NCBI GenBank assembly: GCA_963210345.1
Contig: OY723409.1
Span: 55,526,839 to 55,590,838 of the forward strand
DNA length: 64,000 nucleotides
Origin: Inga oerstediana
Taxonomy: Eukaryota > Streptophyta > Magnoliopsida > Fabales > Fabaceae
Reading direction: 5' to 3'
Shown one piece after another: positions 45,076 to 56,280 of the stretch. How positions within the stretch are numbered: the first letter of the stretch is position 1; each line of letters opens with the position of its first letter. Position numbers and translations under genes: made by a program. The notes under the pieces were generated by a model. That model was given only the letters and a program-made list of their open reading frames with translations. It was not told where the DNA came from and ran no database searches.

Positions 45076-47700
45076 TTAGCCATTTATGGCCATCTCCATT
45101 ATTATGTCGTTCCAAGAGTCGATTGGCCCTGGTAAGCACCAATGCAAACAATCATTCTGAACTTGAGCATTTTTGCCCTTGGCAAATGGATGAAACTCTC
45201 TATATGGCCCAGGATGACCATCTGGCCTCAATAGTGAAAGTGGCGATAGATCAAGCAGTTTCAGGTTCACTCCATTCCTTGAAGCATTCTCAGCTGCCTT
45301 AGCAAACTCCTCTAATTCAATATCGCGAAGAATCTGGTTCAAATCCTTCATTTCCATCTCACCTTCCTTAGCTGGTGCTGTTCTATTGCAAGTTCCTCCA
45401 CTAAACCACTCTCCATTCTCAAAGTGATCAGGTGTGGATGTCCTGAAAAAGATCATGCCTTTGTGATCGGAAGTTGCAACAAAGTTCAGGACTTGTTGGA
45501 TGGTTTTGCGGTAGGCAAAATCAAACCCCAGTTCCGTTAGATTCCTCTTGGGACAGTTGTGGCAGCCCAGTACAGTGTCATTCTCATAGTAGATTGAAGA
45601 TTTAAGAAACCATTTCCCAGTGGAAATAATCATGTGATTGAAGCTCTGGAACTGATCTGTCCATTCACTATGAAGTTTGTCAAGATGCAGCTCAACTTCA
45701 GAAGTTGAAACACCATTCATGTCCTCAAATATAGCAGCTTCTACAAGGAATGGTGACCATACAACTGACATGGTGAAGTTATATGAGGGAAAGCGCCACT
45801 TTCTGGACCTATATTCTTCATCGTGGTAGAACATTAGAGGTTTCTCTCCCTGAAGAAAAAAATAGTTCCAAGTGAAATCACTCACATGTAAACACTTGAT
45901 AGTTAAGAAAATTTGACAAGACTAGGGATGCTATTTTGGAAAATTGGCAAAAATTACGGGTCAACTTGATTGCTGGTGCACTCATTCCCTTGATGTTCTT
46001 GCAGCTGATATCATGTTTAGTTTTACCATGATAATCATATCTCAAAATAACCCTTCTACCATTACATTTTGTATTATTAGATTATATAACACTAACATTG
46101 GCAATCATACTGCTTAACCTTTCCTGACATTGGTATCTTGAATTTCAAAAACTTCTGTACATATGATCAACCCATATTTTATTTTTGGAATCATTCATGA
46201 CTGTCTTTTCAAGATTATGCCCAAACCCATTCATCTTAAAAAAAAAAACCTTGGAACAATCATTCCTTTGAAAAGTTTAGCAAACCTTGTGAACTTAAAT
46301 ATGATGCTGAAGGAACAATCATTGCAGAAATCATAATAAACGAGGAATAAAGAGCAAAACATTCTTAACACCTAAAAACACTAAACATCATGTATTTTTC
46401 CAATTAACTAATGTAAAAGGCTATTCTGCCAATTCAATGAATAAAGTCCAGAAGACAGGTGAAAGTCTGTATTCCTCAAGAAAACTAAGAGGAAGTCATG
46501 AACGATAATAACCATGTGACACAGAGGAACACTGGCACGTGAGCGCACACAAAAGATGGTTGGAAGTAGACAGGTAGAAGGAATATCCTCCAAACAAAAC
46601 GCACGTTAGAATCCATTCCATAATATATGCAATAGAGAATAGTAAGCTATATTCAGGAATGTCATTCACTTTCGTTTGCCCTTTCCTCCTGATTATTGGT
46701 ATATAGAGATGAAGGGAAGATATGATCATGCTAAAGAACTAATCCTCTTGAGTAACTCGTGCCAGACTTGTTATCGTTCAGAAACATTAAATTATGCAGC
46801 ACAACACGGGCCTATTGCATAATATGCTATGAATCAATGCAAACACATACCTTTGAAAGCAAGCACAGCAACGACTGCACATGGTTGCGTGATATGGAAT
46901 CGCCAATTAATGCCCAGTGTTTATTCCGCATCAGCTTCAGAAATTTCTTAGCACGAAATTGAGGCAACTCACAGTCTCGCGGACGCCATCTCCAATTTAG
47001 ATATCCTGTATCGGGACGCCCATTTTTTAAGCAATTCTGTTGGCTTTCGATGAATTCGCAGTTGTCGTTGGTATAAGCTGGACCCAAGGGATTCGGGATC
47101 CAATCCCCCGTAAAGAGATCGCAATTTTCTGCACGAGATTTGCAGAAAAGCTTTCAACATTTTAGGACAAGTAGATCACCAAGTAACAATAACCAAATCT
47201 TCTATCTGTTCAGCTTCATCGAGCACACGTTAATATCAGAAAATCCAATATCAATTCATAAATTTTCTACACTTTCTCTGGTGTGCAGATCTAGCTTAAA
47301 TAGTTTATCGGCTACTCACGATAAGAATGTTAACTTCTAGCCTTAATCGATTTTCATTTTTTCCCTTTTCGACTGGACGGTGAAGGTAACGCCAAAGAAG
47401 AAACAGAAAGGGAAAGTAAGAGACAAAATCAACAATTAGCCAATGAAGAGAGTGCTCACCAGTGTGAGATTCTTGATCTGCAGTGTCGGCTTCATCCTCA
47501 ATGTCTTGTGTTAAAACAACGGGTTCTTCAAGAATTGTATCTTTCTTAGGAGTAGGGGATTCTAAAATGGGAGAAATATCTGGGGACTGAGGGAAAAGGA
47601 GCCGAAAAGCGAGACCAAAGAAGAAAATGGCGAGCAAGAACTTGAGGAGCACACTTCTGTGCTTGTAGAGAAACTTATGTTTCAAACAATCAATCTTCAT
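45076..47700 (-). CDS. TBL24: TRICHOME BIREFRINGENCE-LIKE O-acetyltransferase (TBL23/24 type)
   Basis: Three exons, 47700-47460, 47128-46851 and 45849-45076, encode 430 residues in consistent phase. The first true ATG is at 47698-47700. A signal-anchor helix (VLLKFLLAIFFFGLAFRLLF, about 17-36) makes it a type II Golgi protein. A variable stem follows, then the TBL domain starting ENCDLFTGDW. The catalytic GDS motif is at 156-158 (ALIGDSISRNH) and the C-terminal DxxH motif at 406-409 (DCLHWCLPGPID), both intact, supporting Ser-His-Asp esterase-type acetyl transfer. Arabidopsis TBL23-26 are reported to 2-O/3-O-acetylate mannan; mannan as the substrate here is inferred from subfamily and from adjacency to the 3xHMG gene. 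The exact choice between TBL23 and TBL24 is not decided. Confidence 0.92.
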
Positions 47701-49709
47701 CTTCTTCCTCGCTTTCCTTGCTGGGAGCTCACTGTGAGCCCAGACGCTACTTTCAAAACAAGAAAAGATGTCCAAATCCTCGTGCTGCTAAATATGGATT
47801 GAAGTGTTTTTGAGAGAAGAACTATCTCATAATTTCATCCACGCAAAGTACAAAAATCACTAATCCAGCTCCAGACTGAAACTGAAGCTACCGACTAAAC
47901 TCGGCTACATTTACGCTTTAGGAAAAGACAGAGTTTGCTTCAGGAAAAGACAAGGTTCGCTTCAATGGCCGTCAAATATTATTCTTTTTATATTTTGCCA
48001 GATCAAACATTATTGCAATGTGTAAAATAAGCAGGGTTAAAGAGTAAATTTATCAATAAAATTTTAAATAAAAAGTGTCTGATATAATCATATTTTAAAG
48101 AGGGTATGGAGCATCCAGCATAAAATTATTAAATTTGACCTAATGCGTTAGTGGTTTTCTTCTCTTATAATTTAATGTTGTTAGGTTAAATTTAACGGTT
48201 TTGTTCTAGATGCTCCACTTTTAATTTTTTATGTGTATTTTTACCTTTTTAAAAACATAACTGTGCTATTCGTTCCTTCCTTAAGACTTTATTAGTAAAT
48301 TTGCTTCTTAACCCAAATAGAATAAATCTTGTTAATTTCTTATAAAATTAACTAAATTACATTTCATTAACAATTACATTATTCCATTTATTTAAAAAAG
48401 GACACAGTACCCTCTTGAAATTTTATTGATGAAATTACATTAGACAAAAAAAAACCAGTGATAAAAGATAAATTAAGAAAAAGGTGAATGTAATCTATAG
48501 TAAATGATAAATGTGTATGATTCATTCAATTAACAAGATTCATAAGCAGTCAATGATCAAATTCTCAGTCTCCTGATTTCCCCTGTGAAGTTGAAGTTTT
48601 ACCTGGCTCACCAAATATGGAACCTTAATGATGATTTACGTGTTAATAATAAATAATGACATCAGTTTAGTAAAGTAAGTGTCGGTAAGAATTGCTTAGT
48701 AATCATCATTGGATTCAAATCCACACTAATCTTCTGAGAATATTTGTATGAACCTTTGCGTCAAATGAAAAATGACAACGTCTTTATGCCTTGACAAGGA
48801 CCATAATCTGCTCAAACTAGCTTCCTCTACCATAAACATAAAATACTATAAGCTTACGAATTACATTACGTTCCCAAATCGCAAGCACCGTGAAACTTTC
48901 AATAATTAGTTGGCATATGGGGCATCACTGATATTTAATATATTACTAAATGAATAGTAATATCAGTTGTTTTAATTCGACTGTTCTTACTTATCTTTCT
49001 TGCTTTTTAATAAATAAGTATGGATCTCATGTGGCCAGAAAGGATCCCATGTGGGAGTGTGATCCTTATTTTAATATTTATATTTTTTTTTTAGATCCAA
49101 CCAAAAAAAATTAAGCACGGGTTTTGTCATGGTGTGGTCTCCTCACGCGATTAATCAAATATGGATGAACTGGATTCCTCTTGGAATTCAAGGCGAAGAT
49201 GCTTTAACTATGCACGTCAAACAATGATATTTTACTAAAAATAGATTAATTTTTTTCAAGGAAAAAATAGATTAGATTTATATTTTAGAACAATTCAAAA
49301 GATAAAATTTTTTATCATGGTTTTTTTTAATTATTGGAGCATTGTTATTTGTTGGTTAGCGGAGATATTTTTTAATTTAAAGTCATAGATTTTAATACCC
49401 CACCGATATTTGATATAAGACATGTTTGTTTGGGAAGTCTGGGGAGTTGATCTTTATCTTATTATATAAGATATAGTTTTTATATTTATTAATTTTTTTA
49501 ATTTATTTTTTATTAATGTTCCTTCAGCAATAATAAAAAAGATGGCTATGAGTGTTTTAAAAAATACACGTTAACTAATTTTTTTAATATAATTAAATTA
49601 AATAAATATATTTTATATTAAAAATAAGTGGAGTATTAAACAGAAAGAGAAAAAGAAGAAGCAAACAAGAGCTTTCAAACGGTCAAACGTCAATTGGTTC
49701 TGAAAACAG
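47701..49709. other. intergenic spacer with MITE
   Basis: It contains the TBL promoter side, an inverted-repeat element at 48034-48314 and a dispersed AT-rich repeat at about 49548-49623. No gene is seen. Confidence 0.5.
48034..48314. repeat. palindromic MITE-like element
   Basis: The arms GGGTTAAAGAGTAAATTTAT and the complement of TAGTAAATTTGCTTCTTAAC form the ends. The arms extend inward through TGGAGCATCCAG and CTAGATGCTCCA and AAATTTGACCTAA and TTAGGTTAAATTT, so almost the whole 281 bp folds back. Flanking AAATA on each side may be part of a decayed target duplication. Confidence 0.65.
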
Positions 49710-49937
49710 ATGGCGCAACTGCCGGTGATGTTCATGGATCTGCAATTCCTTCATCTCTGGAATTATCGCCCTACAGTGTTGAGTTTCAATGCTTTTGAGT
49801 ACATATGGTTTTCTCCTTTCTTTTCGTCGTTTTATTATTTGGTTGATTTAAACGCTGCCATCATTCTTTCTTTAATTCACATCATGTTCATGCTCGCTCT
49901 GGTAATCTACTCATATTCCTCCTCATTTACGAGATAA
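49710..49937 (+). other. possible short membrane protein or orphan first exon
   Basis: The 75-codon frame starts at a good ATG (CAGATGGCGC) after a purine-rich leader. It is strongly hydrophobic, with at least one helix near residues 44-70 (LVDLNAAIILSLIHIMFML), and has a potential GT donor after ALVI (CTGGTAATC). No following exon was found within 2 kb. It could be the 5' stub of a deleted multi-pass gene or chance. Confidence 0.25.
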
Positions 49938-51010
49938 TGAAATTGCAATTTTGTAATGATTTAGTCCTTCCCATGTTAAATAATTAAGGACTAGGGGAGT
50001 ATACTTTCCTGCTCCCTGGCAGACTGATAGTTAAACTACTCTCTCTGTTCAATTATTGTTTCTTTCATTCCATCCTCCAGTTATAAGTTAACAAGAGATT
50101 GGTAACTAATTTGTAAATATTAAAAAATTAATTATTTATGATAAATATATATTAATTTTTTAAAATATCTCATATGCAATCAAACTACTCTTGATAAAAA
50201 ATCCATTCATGTGTGCGATGAAATATCTCAGTGGACTGATGTCATATGCTTGGAATCGAAATAAAACCCTTGTTTAATTCTTATATTTAGCAGAAGAGTG
50301 AGTACTCTGTAATGAAATATCTCAATGGATTGATGTCGTATACGTAAGATCAAAATAAAACATTTATCTAACTCTTATATTTAGTTTAAGAGGGAGTACT
50401 TGAGTCTGGCTCTCCCGAAATGAGATTCTTGGTGTCAAATATCCCGATTTTGGGGTATCCCATTCATGTTTCGAAAAAGTTAAAGCACAGAAGGATATCT
50501 GTTTGTGCCTGGTAGACGTCAAAATTAGATAACTTGGAGGTGTTCATTGTCGTCGGACATGGACACCAGAGGCGGATACAGGTTATAGCTTTAGCTTTAT
50601 CGGATAGGGGGGCCCTCCTCTCTCAACCTTTTTAAAACGATTGTGAATCCTAAAACGATTGTGAATGCCAAAAGTGTTATATATATAAGTTAAGATAATA
50701 CTTCTTTTATATTCTTACCTTATATATCATATATCATAATTAAAATGTTGATTTTGAAGACTTCAATCACTATTTTAAACAAGCACTTATACAATACGAA
50801 GCCACCAACCCATTCATTGAACAGCAACATCGGTTTTGGGCTGCCTCTCCTACGACTAATTTCAGTAATTTGTATAAACTTCTCCTGCTGGACTTCTCTC
50901 TTTCTTTTCTTGTTCGCTCTCAATTTTTTATCAAAAAACTACATAATTTTTGGAGTAAATAAAATAAAAAGGAGCACTTTTTTTTCTTCAAAAAACAATC
51001 TATCACCCTG
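49938..51010. other. intergenic spacer
   Basis: AT-rich. The phrase GAAATATCTCA.TGGA.TGATGTC occurs at 50220 and 50314, part of an approximately 94-bp-spaced duplication with CTCTTATATTTAG nearby. No gene is seen. Confidence 0.45.
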
Positions 51011-51475
51011 AAATATTTTTTAATAGATCATAAATTAATTTTTAGTATACTTAACACTCTAAAATAACTTTTTAGTAGGAAGAATTGCTAAAAAAAACCT
51101 CATTAGCAACTTATTTGTCAAATAGGATCTGGGAAGATATTTGCACAACACGGAGGGAAGATTTTTACACACGTGGGAAAGATTTTTGCACACATATAGG
51201 AAAGATTTTTGCAAACAAGGAAGATTGTCTGTACACCAGGAAAGATATTCTGCATACGCGGAAGATAATCTGCACGCGAATGCCCCATTTGGCAGATAAA
51301 TTGCCAATGAGAGATTTTTTTCACAATTTTCCCTTTTTAGTATCACTCAATATCCAACACGTAGCACCCTAAAATGTTTTCCAATAGATATAGGTGTCCC
51401 TAAAAAAATATTTTAGGATGCTAAGTGTACTTAAAATTAATTTAAGATATTGAATGCTACTAAAGAAATATTTAA
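51011..51475. repeat. foldback element enclosing a minisatellite
   Basis: Left arm 51011-51127 and right arm 51284-51475 are imperfect reverse complements in the same order (AAATTAATTTTTAGTATAC / complement of GTGTACTTAAAATTAATTT; GCTAAAAAAAACCTCATTAG / complement of CCAATGAGAGATTTTTTTCA). The loop between them is a short-unit tandem repeat. No transposase is present. Confidence 0.7.
51131..51281 (+). repeat. degenerate minisatellite, about 7 units of 20-24 bp
   Basis: Each unit starts GGAAAGATTTTTGCACAC or a variant. The unit gives KDFCTHI-like repeats on one strand and VCKNLSHVCK-like repeats on the other, but no coding role is likely. Confidence 0.75.
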
Positions 51476-51651
51476 AAGTACCATATGAGAGTGGACTTCT
51501 TACGGAAAAAAAAAAGGATGAGAGTGGACTGAAGTTGAAAAGGAGAAAAGTTGGATCCATCAGGGGTCTTTTTTTTTTTTTTTGGCCAGCATCAGGGGTC
51601 TTTAGTTTAGCTCTGGATGTGGTGTATGAGATAAATATGTAAAAAGAGTTA

Positions 51652-51790
51652 GTGTTCGTTTGAGATAACTTATTTTTTATTTATTTATAAATCTTAATTT
51701 ATGGTATACAGGATAAATATGTAAGAGGAGTTTTATCTCGACTTACATAATAAACACTTATTACCAAAAAATAAACTATCCCAAGCTCCC
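51652..51790. mobile_element. Tourist-like MITE, family copy 2 (diverged)
   Basis: GTGTTCGTTTGAGATAACTT and the complement of AAATAAACTATCCCAAGC form the ends. The core ATTTATGGTATACAGGATAA and TACATAATAAACACTTATTA match the complement and the direct strand of the 60041 family. The target site was not resolved. Confidence 0.5.
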
Positions 51791-52207
51791 CTTTATTTTG
51801 TAAAACGCCAACGCCATTTTTAAAAGACACGCACTATCTCATTGGAGAGTTTTATCTACTTTTTTTACCGCCTACCACAAAATTCTCGTTGTTATTTATT
51901 TTTTATTTTTTGGTTCCAATTCTCGTTGTTATTGACCAAATAAAGGATCCTCTCCACGGTAGATTATTACAAGCCCGAACCAGGGAGGGGAGAGTCAAAG
52001 AAAAGAGAATACAAATATGATAGAAAGGCTCTGGAGGGCGACAACAAACTGATAATATATGATGTCCCCTAAGAGGCAAGAAATCAATCTATCAACACAC
52101 ATTTGGGAAATAAGAAGGGGGGAAAAAAATACAAAACTAATTCCAATCAAATATAGAGATGCAAAACCTAATCGAACGAACTGAACAAAAGAATATCATA
52201 GCTAAAC

Positions 52208-55200
52208 TCACGTTGCTCTCTGAGCTCTGGGAGTCTTGGATATAATGACCTTGAGATAATCAAAACGACTGCGATGGTAATCAATCCACAAACATAGCTG
52301 CCTGATGGCCTCTCTTTTCTCTTCCGCCAAGCCCAGTAGCCCTTCGTCTTTATCTTTTACCATTTGCTCTAGTCCTGCCACTGACTTCTCAAGTTGAACC
52401 ACTCTTGTCGTCAGATTTTTGTTCACTAGTTCTTCCTTGCTAGCCTTTGATTCTAGCTTCTGAAACATCTCTCTCAAAGCCAATTCTTTTTCATTTCTTT
52501 CCTGAAGCTGCTCCCCCAAATGCTGTCTCTCCTTCTTCAACTTCTCTCTTTCCTCATCCATCTCTCTAACCCACTCCTTTGCTATCTGAAGCTCATTTGA
52601 GATGTCTGAAATACGACTCTCATAACTTCTATGGTCATCAGCAAATTTCTCGATCACGGTATCCATGCCAGTCATCACACGCCTCATGCTCTCTTCGATG
52701 TTAGTGACTGTTTTCTGATAGGCCTCGTTGTTAGCAGCAATTATTCCTGACAATGAAGCAAGCCTCTCTTCAAGTTTTCTCTGATCTTGCTGAAACTTCT
52801 CTTCTGCCTTTCTGAATTCTTCTTCCTTCTCACCTAGCAGTTGTTCTGTAACCCGAAGCTTCTGATTTGACAGACGAAGTTTGACCTCGATATTTCGGAT
52901 GTTCTCAAGCAAAGTACCGATTTCATCTGTCTTCAGTTCCAAATCCCTTCTCAAGTCTTCTGCTGTTTGTTCCAAATCAGTTACAATCTGATCCTTTGAT
53001 TCAAGGCCACTATGAAGCTCTTCTGTCATTTCTTCAACGTTCTTTTCTGCAACTTCAAGTTTCACCTTACATTCCCTAAGCCAACTCTCAACCTGTTTAT
53101 ATTCTTCATTTAACTTCTGATATGCATCTTCTCGTTCTTCCAGCATTCTCTGATGATCCAAAGTTTTGCTTTCTAGCTCTTTCTTTTCATTCTCTAGCAA
53201 GATCAAGTTTTTAGCATGTTCTTCTTTAACCCTATCATAGTGAAGCGTTGATTCTTCTTTCTCTTTTTGCAAGGAAACGAAGTCTTCTTGCAGATTATTG
53301 ATCTGCGTTGTGAAGGCAATTATTTGAGATGAAGCCTCATTCTTTTCGCCGTGGAGTTTTTCCTGTAAAGCAGAGAACTCAGCCTCTTTCTCTGCCAAAG
53401 TTTTCTCCAGGGCAGCAATTTTCTCTTGTAACCCGGAAATTTCCTCTTTCAGCTGACTGTTCTCATGGACTTTAGCTCTTATTTGCTCTTCAGATTCATT
53501 CATGCTGTTATTTATCGAATCCAACTCCAACTTCAGGGTTTCACACTGCTGTGCCAATTCTTGCTTCTCATTATGCAGGGAAACCAAATCTTGTTGAAGA
53601 TTGTCAATCTGCGATGTTAAGGCCACTATTTGAGTTGAACATTCATCCTCTGCTTTTCTAAGTTTATCCTGAAGAGCAGAGATCTCAGCCTCCCTCTCTG
53701 CTAATCTTTTCTCCACTTCAGATATTTTCTCGTGTAGCACTGAGTTCTCCTCTCTCAATTGTATGGTCTCATGGTTGTTAATCCTCATTTGCTCTTCAAC
53801 TTCACCCTTCTGGCCCTTTACCATGTCTAACTCAGATTCCAGCTTCCTTATCTGCGTGGTTAACTTTTCTGTTTCTTCCACAAACTTCTCTTGCTTCTCA
53901 TTATGCTGGGAAACAAAATCTAATTGAAGACTGTCAATCTGTGATGTCAAGGCCATTATTTGAGTTGAACCTTCATCCGCTGCTTTTTTAAGTTTATCCT
54001 GAAGAGCAGAGATCTCAGCCTCCCTCTCTGCTAATCTTTTCTCCACTTCAGATATTTTCTCATGTAGCACTGAGTTCTCCTCTCTCAATTGTATGGTCTC
54101 ATGGTTGTTAATCCTCATTTGCTCTTCAACTTCACCCATCTGGCCCTTTACCATGTCTAACTCAGATTCCAGCTTCCTTATCTGCGTGGTTAACTTTTCT
54201 GTTGCTTCCATAAACCTCTCTTGCTTCTCATTATGCTGGGAAACAAAATCTAATTGAAGACTGTCAATCTGTGATGACAAGGCCATTATTTGAGTTGAAC
54301 CTTCATCCTCTGCTTTTTTAAGTTTATCCTGAACAGCAGAGATCTCAGTCTCCCTCTCTGCTAATCTTTTCTCCACTTCAGATATTTTCTCATGTAGCCC
54401 TGAGTTCTCCTCTCTCAATTGTATGGTCACATGGTTGTTAATCCTCATTTGCTCTTCAACTTCATCCTTCTGGCCCATTACCTCGTCCATCTCAGATTTC
54501 AGCTTCCTTATCTGCATGGTTAATTTTTCTGTTTCTTCCACAAACCTCTCTTGATCTAGAGTCTTATTAGCGACCTCCTCCTTTAAAGATTGTATATGAA
54601 TCACTTGCTCCGAATTTTCTTGGTTCATTTTGGCAAGTTGAACTTCCAGGTCAGCTTTCTGGTGTTGTAGGGACTCTACTTCCTGCTGCAATACATTTAC
54701 CTGTTCTGAAATGCTTTGGACTTGAGCTGATGCTTCATCACTTTCAAATAATACCCGCTCTTCCAGCTTATCCTTCTGAGCACGTAGCTGATCTACATCA
54801 GTTTGCAGATTATTGATCTGAGATGTCAAATCAGCTATTTTGGATAACAACCGATTCTCATTATCTTCAAGATTCTTCATGACAGCAGACAGTTCATCTT
54901 CTCTTTCTTTCAGCTTTATTGCTAGTTCTGAAATTTGGTTTTGTAGTCCTGAATTTTGTTCTGCCAGTTCTCTAACTTCAGTTGTGCTACTAGTCATTTG
55001 CTCTTCCAGGTCTTGTTTCTGTGTTTGCAGTGATTCCAATTCCAGCTTGAGGTTTGTGACTTGTGCCTCCAATTCCCTTATTTCATTCGTGGATGCATTC
55101 AGTCTCTCCCTCAACTGAGTTGATTCAGCTACAAGTTCTTGTATTCTGTCATGAGCAAGCTGAACCTCATCTGAAAGTTGCGAAAGTTTTAACTTCAATG

Positions 55201-56201
55201 ATTCGTTCTCTTCGTCAGCAACTTTCAGATTATGGCTTAAAGTTGTCTCTTGCTGTTGTGCTTGTTCCAATTGCTGCTTCAGAATGGAGAATTCACCTGT
55301 CACAGCTTCTAGTTCTTTTCCAATGGCTAATTTCTCATCATTTAGTTGACTCACAGTGGCTTTTAGGCTGTCTGCGATGTTCTGTCCCTCATCAATCTGC
55401 CTAATAGCTGTCTCTTTCTCCAAGATCAAATTATCTTTCTCTCTCTTTAAGTCTTCCAATCTTTGATTCAGTTCAGCTTCAATCTCTCCAGCATTGTCCA
55501 GTTGCTTCTTTAGTTCGCCATTCTCTGCCAACAGTTTTGATCTCTGAATATCTAATGTTTCAGCATCAGTTTTCAAATCTGCGTTGATTTTCTCTGCTTC
55601 TTCTATCTTGCTCAAGGCTTCATGATATTTTGAATTTAGATCCTCCTTTTCTTCACATGTAACTGTCATTTTTTGACTTAATTTTGCAACTTCTGTTCGT
55701 TCCATTTCAAGTTCTTGTTTTAGGCCATCAATTATCTTTTCAAGTTCATTTTCCAGTTGTCCATTTTTGCTATCTTTGACCTTGGAAGAGTTATCTGAAT
55801 CTGAGTCTGAGCTAGATGAAGAACTCTCCTTTCCTTGCTTTCCATGCATCTGTTTCCTCAACTCTCCTGTTAGATGGTCGTATCGAGCGTAGAGTGATTT
55901 GTATTGATTGTGGAAATCTTCAATTAGTTCTACAAGTGGTCCCTTATTGGAAAATTGTACTGGGCTACCATCCTCTTCATGATTGTCATCCCCAATAAGC
56001 TTCAATATTCTTTTTACTTTGTCTTCAATTTCTGTAGGGGAAAAACAACGGATCATTTGTTTGGTCATCTTGATGAATTTCAGTATAATCTTGAACTGAT
56101 TTCATACCTGTTTTAGCTCCTTGCAGCTGCTGTTCTTTATCAGGGCCAATATGACCTCCAAACAATGATTTTATAGACTCTCTAAAGCGATGCTTCACCA
56201 T
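52208..56201 (-). CDS. CIP1: CIP1-like actin-associated coiled-coil protein
   Basis: Coding exons 56201-56108 and 56031-52208 join in phase (g|aa at KT-EIED) to give 1305 residues; Arabidopsis CIP1 is longer. The basic N-terminus MVKHRFRESIKSLFGGHIGP and LIEDFHNQYKSLYARYDHLTGEL match the NAB-type actin-binding region of CIP1/NET proteins. A Ser/Asp run follows (SSSSSSDSDSD), and then almost all of the protein is coiled coil. Three near-identical 110-residue repeats lie at 54570-53580. The C-terminus LCLWIDYHRSRFDYLK is shared with the paralogue at 61952-63804. CIP1 was found as a cytoskeleton-associated partner of COP1; that role here is inference. A 5'UTR intron runs 58926-56281. Confidence 0.9.
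53580..54570 (-). repeat. three 330-bp in-frame tandem repeats
   Basis: The period is exactly 330 bp: ATGGTTGTTAATCCTCATTT starts at 53771, 54101 and 54431. Each unit encodes 110 residues containing MRINNHETIQLREENS and IMALTSQIDSLQLDF. The units differ by only a few substitutions, so the expansion is recent. Confidence 0.9.
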
Positions 56202-56280
56202 CTTCACTATGAACTATCCACTTTTCTTAGCAGTTGCCCATGAAGATAATTTGGTCTCTTTGATCCCAGGAATCCAGAAG

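Noticed and set aside
51131..51281. Cys-rich repeat peptide encoded by the minisatellite
   Set aside because: Unit lengths vary and frames shift among units, so the frames are by-products of a non-coding tandem repeat.
54840..55404. Plus-strand frames within the CIP1-like exon
   Set aside because: They are antisense shadows of coiled-coil coding sequence.
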